From Orobanche coerulescens (Eukaryota > Streptophyta > Magnoliopsida > Lamiales > Orobanchaceae): a stretch of 64,000 nucleotides of DNA. The notes under the pieces were generated by a model, which did not search any database, had not been told where the DNA came from, and saw only the letters and a program-made list of their open reading frames with translations. Of the stretch, positions 56,490-64,000 are shown in pieces (within the stretch, counting starts at the first letter, position 1; the number at the start of each line of letters is the position of its first letter). The translations under genes and the position numbers were made by a program. The stretch is from the NCBI GenBank assembly GCA_033398695.1, contig CM065805.1:75360762-75424761 (forward strand), in the 5' to 3' direction.

Positions 56490-57528
56490 ATGGATACATC
56501 TATGATCAACAAAGTCCCCGTATTTTCCATTAACGAATTTGATGACTGGAGAATCAGGATGGAAGCTCATCTTGCCGCGATGCATGAAGAAATGATCTTT
56601 GTCATCCAATAAAGACCTATCAAGAACATGAAGGTAAATCCAGCCTCAAGAATATGAGGACAAGAAGGAACGAGAATAGTGAACAACTGATGATCACAAG
56701 CATACGAATCATGACAACCACCAAGAATATGCTATTAGTCACTCTTGATAAAGGCACATTCTCCAAGGTAAAGAGCTGGAAGACAGCCAAGGAAATCTTA
56801 TAGAAACTCAAGTTGATTTGTGAGAGAACTGAGCTCTCAAAAGAAATCAATATTTCAAAACTAACTCAGCAATTTGAGTCATTTGAAATGAAATCTTCCG
56901 AAACACTTGAGGAACTTGACCTCAAAGTTACCAGCATAGTCAGTGAACTGGAAGCGTTGGGTAAAGTGTATACCCAAAAGGAGAAAAATCTTAAAATCTT
57001 TAGAGCACTCCATACCCGATGGGACATTAGGACCACAACTATGTGCATGTCTTATAATTTAAATGATATATCTACTTTCGATCTCTTCTCTGACCTCCAA
57101 ACTTTTGACCACGATATTGATAGGAGAGAGAAATCCAAAGCATCACTTGCTGAGACCACAACACTCGCTACTATACCTGACAGGATACACAGCTCTGCCC
57201 CCAGCACACCTAAAGCCACATCCAAGGCAACTGACAACAATGATGACATCGTGTCACAAGATGAAATGGCCTTGATCATGCACAAATTTTGAAAGTTCAC
57301 TAAGAAATATGGAAAGGCCCCCAACATTCCTAAACCATTTAATAAGGTGAGTTTGGAATCATCACAGTCCACAGATTCTAACCTGTGCTGTAGCTGCAGG
57401 AAATCGGGACACTATGCAAATAGATGTCCTCATCCTAAAGTGCAGATTTTGCCCGCATACGAGCAACAAGAAAAGGATGAGAAAACGCGTGTTGGGCGAA
57501 AAAAGCTAAAGGCCCTGATCGGAGGACC
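56490..57528 (+). pseudogene. Copia gag downstream of the shared LTR
   Basis: The frame starts MDTSMINKVPVFSINEFDDW, a typical copia gag start, then stops at about 56610. Another frame from 56813 continues with LTQQFESFEMKSSETLEELD, VTSIVSELEALGKVYTQKEK and LKIFRALHTRWD. After a stop at 57289 it contains a CCHC knuckle (CCSCRKSGHYANRC, 57386-57427). The gag belongs to the UBN2-type family of Sirevirus-like copia. The frame is cut at about 57528, where an LTR tail is joined; protease, integrase and polymerase are missing. Confidence 0.75.
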
Positions 57529-57793
57529 AATGGACGTAGAGGGTTTCACCTCAAACCACTTTAAACAGTGTGTCTTTACTTACCGTCTTAACTGTTTTCT
57601 TACTACCTGTGATTTTAGTAAACTTAACCTGAACACCCTGTAAGCACCAAGCTAATAGGAGATCATCCAGTTGCTGTACTTACAACAACTTCGTTACGGA
57701 CATCCTCTATGCAAACAAACTTCAATAAAGGATATAACTTATTCAACCCCCGCTCCCCTTCTAAGCTGTATAAATGGTATACTGTGGCCAACA
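57529..57793 (+). repeat. Sirevirus-like LTR tail joined to gag
   Basis: These 265 bases match the LTR end given by 39003-39117 plus 56215-56363, including TTTAAACAGTGTGTC, CTGTAAGCACCAAGC and a final CCAACA. A large deletion between gag and this point removed pol and most of the LTR. The sequence after it is not a primer site, so this is the right end of the copia tandem. Confidence 0.75.
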
Positions 57794-57932
57794 AACAAGA
57801 AAATTCTCCCCTCTTTTCTCTACAAACTCCCGGCTATAGTCAAAACTTGGATGTGGAGGATGGTGTTGATTTTAATACACAAATCACACACCTTAATTAT
57901 TCATCAAAGCCTTAAAATAATACATCTAATAT
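57794..57932. other. Short unassigned flank
   Basis: These 139 bases between the LTR tail and copia C match nothing else in the window, and I see no gene or motif in them. They may be the original target DNA. Confidence 0.3.
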
Positions 57933-59492
57933 TGTAGGTCACAAGTCGTTAGAAATAAGTCTAGAGGGGGGTGAATAGACTTGTTTAAACTCTTTTTCCA
58001 AGTAGGAATTAAAGAGTTTCTCAGCTGATGGTACAGATGACTTAGAGTCATTTGTAGACAATATAAGTGCGGAAGTCAGCTGATGACGAATACAGAAATA
58101 TAAAAATGAAACACTAAGTATGAATGTAGCAGTTAAGTATGATGCTAAAATAATAAAGTACGCAAGCAATTTATAGTGGTCTCAGAGGTGGGGTAATCCT
58201 ATACTAATCCACTTTCTCCAAAATATTTGGAGATGAATCCACTATAATTTTCAACTAGTGATAAATATTACAGTGATTCTACAACTTAGCTACAACAACT
58301 TCCAACCAGTGGACATCCTGTCGTTGCAACTCCTTTCTGACTGCTTAGCACCACTCGATCTCCAAATCCTTGGATGCCTATCAGTCACGTAACTTCAACT
58401 AGTGAAGTACCCCATACTCAGGTTTTAAGACAAGAGTGTTTTGTCTTCTCCAACTAAGAGCTTTCTTCGTATGTGAACTAAGAATACTGCTCTTCACGAT
58501 GCTATAGATTTCTTGATCGCTTGATTGCTTTAATTGCTTGAGAGTATAGTTCGCATCGTACTTTGCTCTTTCAAATCTTCAGATATTTATAGCTTGTCAA
58601 TCCTTAGCGCTTTTCTTCATAGCCATAGCAAATCTGTAACAAATCCGTCCGTTGGAGAAGTAGACTTCTTTGTTTTTCTTTTGAACGTTGCAAGGCTGGA
58701 TTCCCTTATTTTAATCTATTTCCGACTGTTGTGAAGACTTTCACGTGGAAGCGCCGAATCTTTTGATTTAAATATGTCTAAAGTCTTCAGAGGTGGGTCT
58801 GGATGAATTATTTAATTCATATCCATCCGGGAATCTCTCCAATCTGTCCCTTATCGCCCGCGTGTGACTCTCCATAATTATTGACTTTTCAACGCATGTT
58901 GACGTGGACAGGTTTACTTGACTGATGACTTATCTGATCTCGTTAAGTCAATCTGTCTGATGTGTATTCAAACTTCTCTATCGTCGGACTTCTCTGACGA
59001 TGACTTCTCTGATGTCCTAACGAGACTTCTCCGATCAGATGACTTGTCTGAAGTCTTATGACCTGATGAACTTAACTGATATGATGGTCAAACTTCAGAT
59101 GACTTGGGCTCCGTCTGATCACTTGACTGCAGTCTGGTTAAAATTCTCTGATAAAAATTTGTTAACCAGAACTTCTATGATTTTCACTTGACTATGACTT
59201 GGCTTTCTGCAGTGTTTGGTCAAACTTCTCTAATGTTGCTTGTCTGACCGAAACTTCTCTGATGTACTTATCTGCACTTTGTACTTAGCCAATTTTTAAG
59301 CCTAACTTAAATGGCCTATGGAAGATACTGATATTGTTCTTCTTTACATTTTGCCAAGTATCTAACTTAACATAATTTGGCCTATGGAAGATACTCATTT
59401 GTTTCTTCCTTACATTTGCGAAGTAATAAACATACATTTGAATAAGAAAGTACAATGATGACATCATCAAAATCTAACAAGTATTCCTAACA
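57933..59492 (-). repeat. Copia C 3' LTR
   Basis: On the minus strand it begins TGTTAGGAATACTTG and ends GACTTGTGACCTACA. Near its far end it contains the CACCCCCCTCTAGAC run common in plant copia LTRs. The middle is rich in short TCTGATGACTT-like repeats (58900-59280). No gene is seen. The partner LTR is not in the window. Confidence 0.7.
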
Positions 59493-59512
59493 AATTCCCC
59501 CTATTTTGATGA
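59493..59512 (-). other. Polypurine tract of copia C
   Basis: On the minus strand AAAATAGGGGGAATT abuts the LTR start. The preceding TTGCCATCATCAA is typical of plant copia elements. Confidence 0.75.
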
Positions 59513-59747
59513 TGGCAAAACTTAAGCAATTATTCAAATGAATAACAGGTCTGCACATGATCAAGTGCAAGACACAGACTAAAATCAGTCTTGTTTCGAG
59601 ACAACTAGAGGTTGTCATTCAATTGACTGTTTATATTAATTTTCTGTATTGTTTACAAGTACATAGCTTTCACTGATTAAAACAATTACAGAAAAATTAC
59701 AAGTACTTAAAAGCAAAAAAAAAAGTACAAGTACAATAAATCATATC

Positions 59748-60487
59748 CTATCTGTCTCTGTCTCTGCAAATAGTTTGCTTGGGAGGCCTATATAATTTGG
59801 CTCCAATAGGCCACTTACAGACAGGTTTAAGTCCGTACTTTCTTTTTATGATCTGGGAGGCAAAGTTCTGCTCGTCTGTGGTTGAAAAATTATTCTTCTC
59901 GCACAGTGCTCTGATTTCTTCTTGCAGCTCTAGCTCATCCAATTCTACATCCATTCTGGTAGGAGCTTCTTCTGCTCTGAATTCTAGGATCATGGGATAA
60001 GCATCCCAGTTGTTTTCATATTTAAGTGCGATCTTCCAAAGAGTAGTCCATCTGGTATCCATATAGTTTATGAAAATTTGTTGAGGGGAGCTTTCCTTGT
60101 CCTGGTGTATCTCCCAGAGATAATACTTCTCCGTGAACTCCTTCCTGGCATCCACCAAAATAGTCATAAACTCTGATCGTAAAAACTCTTCAACATGCCA
60201 CAGTTGTTTGCCCTCCATTCGAATCTGCGCTCATCTCCTTGCCTTGTTTTCTTCTTCGGGTCAGGCTGGTCTTCAATATGCTCAGGATCAGTTACTTCCT
60301 TTCTGTTTAGGCTTGATGGTCCAGCTTCAAGTAAGGGGATATCTTTTCTCTTTTTGAATATGAGCTCCTGTCTAACTATCTCAGCCTGTTTCTGACCTGT
60401 TACTTCCCTTGCTTCCCCCTGCTCACTTCCTTCCCCCTTTTTGCCAGCATCAACTAGCATAGTCAATTGCTGCTCAACTCTAATCAT
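59748..60487 (-). pseudogene. Copia C env-like ORF, C-terminal part
   Basis: Two frames (60487-60164 and 60218-59748) encode the end of the extra ORF. The first is charged (KKGEGSEQGEAREVTGQKQ). The second begins MEGKQLWHVEEFLRSEF and has YYLWEIHQDKESSPQQIFIN, DELELQEEIRALCEKNN and KYGLKPVCKWPIGAKLYRP before its stop. It looks globular and helical, with no membrane segment. A single frameshift separates the two. The function is unknown. Confidence 0.5.
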
Positions 60488-60787
60488 CCAGTGTCAGGCC
60501 AAGAGGCATCCTGGAGTTTGTGGGAGGAGGTACACCTCTCTGTATTAAGATGTCCATCTTAGAGTTTAAGGTGTGAACAACCTGCAGGTTAGGTTTGATT
60601 TATGTGACAAGCAACTCCCCAACAATTTTTTTGACAATTTTGCGGATCAGGTCAACCATCACAGGTCAGATGGGTGATGCTTGAGGAGAGTGCTCACATG
60701 AGCTTTTTGCGCCTGTAGGTAGGTGTGCAGTTAACCTACCTGTCTGCAGACTCCTGTCTGCAGGCGGCTAATTAGATAGGGTATTGT

Positions 60788-61436
60788 CTAGCATCCCCGA
60801 TCTGTCTTCTTAATCATCTGAGCTGGGGTTTTGGGCAGGTGCCCTAGCCTCATCTTCTCTGTCTTCTCCTTTGTCTTCTTTTTCTCCTGCCTCTTCTTGT
60901 TCCTTCTCTTTTTCCTCATTTTCTTCTTCTTCTTATTGTTTCTCTTCTTCATCCTTCTTTTCCTCCTCATTATTATATTATCATCATCATCATCATCATC
61001 TTTTTCATCTTTTTCTTCCTTCTCAACTTCTTCTCCTTCATCATCTTCTTCTTTCTCCTCCAATTTTTCTGTCTTTTCTAGCTCTTCATCTTTAGCAGAT
61101 TGTTTTTCAACTTCATTATTTTCTTCCTCTTTTTCATCTTCTTCCTCCTCTCTCACTTCCTCTTCTTTTCTTCAACTATATTTTTTCATCGTTTCCAACT
61201 TCTCTCTTTTCAGACTCTTCTCATTTTTATACTTCTTCAATCCTAATGCTCTTCTCTCCACTCCCATCCCCATCACCAGGAACAGTGCCAGCCAGGACAC
61301 TTTTCATTATTAGAAAAACACATTTATCCATGTTGGTTTTAAAATTGGACAAAAACCAATTGGGTTTGAGCATTAAAAATATGTCAGTCTCATGACAAAA
61401 ATTCATGAGAAGTTGCTCTGTATCCTGGGGAAGATC
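60788..61436 (-). pseudogene. Copia C env-like ORF, acidic and basic low-complexity part
   Basis: On the minus strand, after a stop near 61437 and a frame change, the ORF contains a Glu/Asp-rich run (EKEEKDEKDDDDDDDN) followed at once by a Lys/Arg-rich run (KKRNNKKKKKMRKKRRNKKR), ending KTDRGC. The DNA is a TTC/TCA-type microsatellite, with seven TCA-like units near 60980-61000. The abrupt switch from acidic to basic probably reflects a frameshift within the repeat as well as composition. Confidence 0.45.
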
Positions 61437-62635
61437 CTAGCTACTGTTTTCTATAAGGATTTGCAATTTAGAGATTGGAAGTGATTTAAAATATTTCCAT
61501 TCATCATAGACATTTATGAAAGATACTTGAAGAGCTTTTTGCTTTACCTCTTGGAGCTGTTCCACCGTTAGCCCCAAAGGATTGATGTCCAGCAAATTGA
61601 GAGAGTATCCTGCACCAGTTATGTTGATCACAAAATCAGCTTCTTCTCCAGTCATGTCTGGCAGGGTGATCCGAGGGATCTCTTCAACAATAAGGTCTGA
61701 TTGGTCAGGAATAAGAACTGGTGAAGGGATGATATGCATCTGATCTGTAGGGCAGGTTCAGGTGCATATGGGAGATCTGATTGCTCTTTCTCTTCAAATA
61801 TTATATGCCTGGGCCTCTTGGGGGAGGGTTTCGGTGAGGATTGGATCAAAACTGGCTCTCCTGGGACTGGTCCCCTTCTATTGAAACGAAGGGCTATTGG
61901 AGTTGTGTTCGAGTCCGAGCCGACCGATCTGCAGGTCATGGCTGCAGCTTGGTCTTCATCAGACTCGTCTGAACTAGAGGGGTATCTGTAAGGTGTAGGC
62001 TTTATGGGCATTTCCTCTAGAATTTTTGCTTCCTTCCTTATACTCCCCAATCTTCTCAAAGTTTCTTGGTCTAGGTGACCAAGTCTTTTATTAACGTGGA
62101 AGGGATCTGCATTTCCCTTTGCAAGACCTAAATGCTCCAGAATCCAACTGAATTGTGTCCTAAAAGCCAATTTGGTCTTGAATCTCTTCTCATCAGCTAG
62201 CCATTGGACTTTATTTACTTCACGCACCAATTGTCTGTAGATGTAGTCTACCCAGTCAATTGGCTCAGACTGAATTAGGGCTCCCAAAACCGTAAATTTA
62301 GCTGATGACAGCTGATCGTAGCTGCCAGCCATACCCATACCTATCTTTTTGGTAATATCCAATGCATAGCGATATTCTTTCCACAACTCACTCCTCTTCA
62401 CAGTTAACTTCAATTTTGCTGGCTGGTCAACAGCCTTGATCTTCATCCAGAGGTCAACTGCGTTCTGCTTCAATGCCTCTACGGCCACGCCTTGAGATTT
62501 CATCCTGAAAGCCTTTTCGACTGTATGCGGAGTAATTGTTACTGCTTCTCCAAAAATCGAGCTCTTGATGCCCGATTCTAGCACTTCAGCATCCTTGAAA
62601 AATGCGATAACTGCCTCCTTGAAGAGATATCCCAT
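61437..62635 (-). pseudogene. Copia C env-like ORF, N-terminal part
   Basis: An open frame of 327 codons (62635-61652) begins MGYLFKEAVIAFFKDAEVLE. It contains AFRMKSQGVAVEALKQN, KKIGMGMAGSYDQLSSAKFT, GALIQSEPIDWVDYIYRQL and a Ser/Pro-rich end. A second frame (61739-61437) continues with LTVEQLQEVKQKALQVSFIN. The central block resembles the putative plant transposon protein domain seen in env-like ORFs of Sireviruses. It also recalls the weaker block in copia A's ORF. No signal peptide is visible. The role is unknown; the domain assignment is from memory and moderate. Confidence 0.5.
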
Positions 62636-62747
62636 TCATCTTCATGGAACTGATAATGTCACACACTTCGTTGTCCAGATTTGATTCGAGCAGCCCCTCG
62701 ATCAGCTAGGTTTCTTCGCCTGCCCTTCTTCTTCTTGTCTGATCTAC

Positions 62748-64000
62748 TCAGCTAGCTTTCTCGTCTGTACTAGACTCCAAATCTAGTAATCCAAGTTCCC
62801 TGCTCAGCTCCAAAAATCTTTCTTCTGGTAAGGGTTTGGTGAATATGTCAGCAACCTGGTACTCTGTGCTGACTCTTTCTACTCTGACTCTCTTGTTAAG
62901 CATATGGTCGCTTATGAAATGATTTTTAACATCAATGTGCTTCATCCTGGAGTGAAATACTAGGTTGTTGGTTATTGCGATTGCACTGTTTTTGTCACAC
63001 CAAATTGGGACTTCATTTGCAATGATGTTGTAGTCCCTTAGCTGTTGTCTGATCCATAAAATCTGGGCACAACAGCTACCTGCAGCTAGGTATTCTGATT
63101 CTTTTGTTGATATAGAGTTAGATACCTACTTCTTGCTAATCTAGGATATCAGTCTGGTTCCTAGGAATTGGCACGTTCCACTGGTGCTTTTCCTATTAAT
63201 TTTGCATCCTGCAAAATCTGCATCTAGGTGCGTGCTTGTGCTCATATGGATTCTTGCTAGTTTGGCTGATTCCATCCCAAATCTCTTGATTAAATCTATG
63301 GTATATTTGGCTATGTTGATGAAAATACCATTATTCATCTGCTTAACTTGCAAACCTTGAAAGAAATTCAGTTTGCTGATTATACTCATCTCAAACTCTC
63401 CTTGCATGAGACTTGAGAATTTCTCACACAGCTCTGGATTGGTTGAGCCAAATATGATATCATCCACATATATTTGGACTAATAATATGTGGTCTTCATG
63501 CTCCACTCTAAATAAGGTCTTGTCCACCTTTCCTTTGCTGAAACCATTCTTCTCAAGAAACGCAGATAATGTTTCATACCATGCTCTTGGTGCCTGCTTA
63601 AGTCCATACAGAGCTTTTAGAAGCTTGTAGACTTTGTCTCCTTTGACAAATCCAGGGGGTTGCTCCACATAGACGTCTTCTTCTAGAATTCCATTAAGAA
63701 AGGCACTCTTCACATCCATTTTGTAGACTTCAAAATCCTTGAATGCAGCATATGCAAGGAATAGTATGATGGCTTCCAATCTTGCAACAAGTGCATATGT
63801 TTTATCAAAATCTATTCCTTCATATTTTGCATAGTCTTTAGTAACAAGTCTGGCTTTATTCCTAACAACAGCTCCATCTTCATCGCATTTGTTCTTGTAC
63901 ACCCATTTGGTTCCAATAACCTTCTTGTGATCTGGTCTGTCTGTTAGTTCTCAAACATTGTTCCTTTCCATCTGGTTGAGCTCTTCTTGCATTGCATTGA
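62748..64000 (-). pseudogene. Copia C pol: reverse transcriptase and RNase H
   Basis: The minus strand carries [14 protein letters not shown] at the window edge. The 253-codon frame ends at 63141 and includes [57 protein letters not shown] (catalytic YVDD) and [12 protein letters not shown] deletion after STSTHLDAD removes part of RNase H before [15 protein letters not shown]. Two stops near 63125-63135 precede STKESEYLAAGS, then HSRMKHIDVKNHFISDHM and DIFTKPLPEERF. The reverse transcriptase core is intact, so damage is limited to RNase H. It would convert element RNA to DNA. Confidence 0.85.

Larger units (their letters stand above)
57933..64000 (-). mobile_element. Copia C: Sirevirus-like Ty1/copia, 3' half, running off the window
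   Basis: The minus strand reads pol (to 62748), an env-like ORF (62635 down to 59748), a polypurine tract and an LTR of 1,560 bases (57933-59492). The rest of the element lies beyond the right edge. Orientation is opposite to copia A. Pol is much closer to the Sirevirus type ([11 protein letters not shown]) than to copia B. The env-like ORF after pol supports the same assignment. Confidence 0.82.

Noticed and set aside
60831..61313. Plus-strand Ser/Phe-rich ORF as a membrane protein
   Set aside because: It is the antisense of the Glu/Lys-rich microsatellite in the env-like ORF of copia C.
1..64000. A defence, biosynthetic or other gene cluster
   Set aside because: No recognisable non-transposon domain was found on either strand; all supported coding belongs to retroelements.

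Overview
The window is plant nuclear DNA, most likely from an angiosperm and probably a eudicot. I see no intact single-copy host gene, no rRNA or tRNA gene and no CRISPR-like array. Almost every base can be assigned to transposable elements: a LINE, chromovirus-type Ty3/gypsy, several Ty1/copia elements including Sirevirus-like ones with an extra 3' ORF, two gag-only LTR elements, a large non-coding LTR derivative and a non-autonomous CACTA element. Such density suggests heterochromatin, possibly pericentromeric. That placement is inference.

Layout. On the minus strand, 1-829 is a LINE ORF1 (DUF4283-type) remnant, and 830 to about 5105 is a 5'-truncated LINE with endonuclease, reverse transcriptase, zinc-binding and RNase H regions. 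The end of an LTR follows (about 5106-5517). From 5518 a broken plus-strand Sirevirus-like copia ('copia A') is the host for a stack of later insertions. Its pol spans 5518-6755 and 22088-22276, its env-like ORF spans 22893-23578 and 33191-35735, and its LTR survives in pieces between 36262 and 56363.

Insertions into copia A. (1) A Tekay-like Ty3 chromovirus occupies 6756-22087 and carries a small gag-only element in its 3' LTR (17492-20598). (2) A minus-strand copia ('copia B') occupies 23579-33185, flanked by TTACA. (3) A CACTA element full of inverted ACATCGGTT repeats occupies 37223-38999, flanked by AGT. (4) A large LTR derivative occupies 39118-56209, flanked by CACCC. It has LTRs of about 3.6 kb and almost no coding capacity. 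It contains a related solo LTR (44197-47882) and a second, better-preserved gag-only element (49776-53598, flanked by GCTCA). After the copia A LTR come a primer-binding site and a copia gag (56366-57528) fused to an LTR tail (to 57793). The window ends with a second Sirevirus-like copia ('copia C', minus strand, 57933 to the edge).

The target-site duplications and the reading frames that resume across insertions make the nesting order clear. The autonomous families have many stops and frameshifts. The two gag-only elements could move only with enzymes supplied by another element. The items most worth following are the gag-only family, whose reading frame runs into its LTR; the ACGTACGT palindrome arrays just upstream of the TATA boxes in the large LTR family; an unidentified ORF ahead of gag in the chromovirus; and a G-rich tract with a tRNA-like promoter inside the CACTA element.
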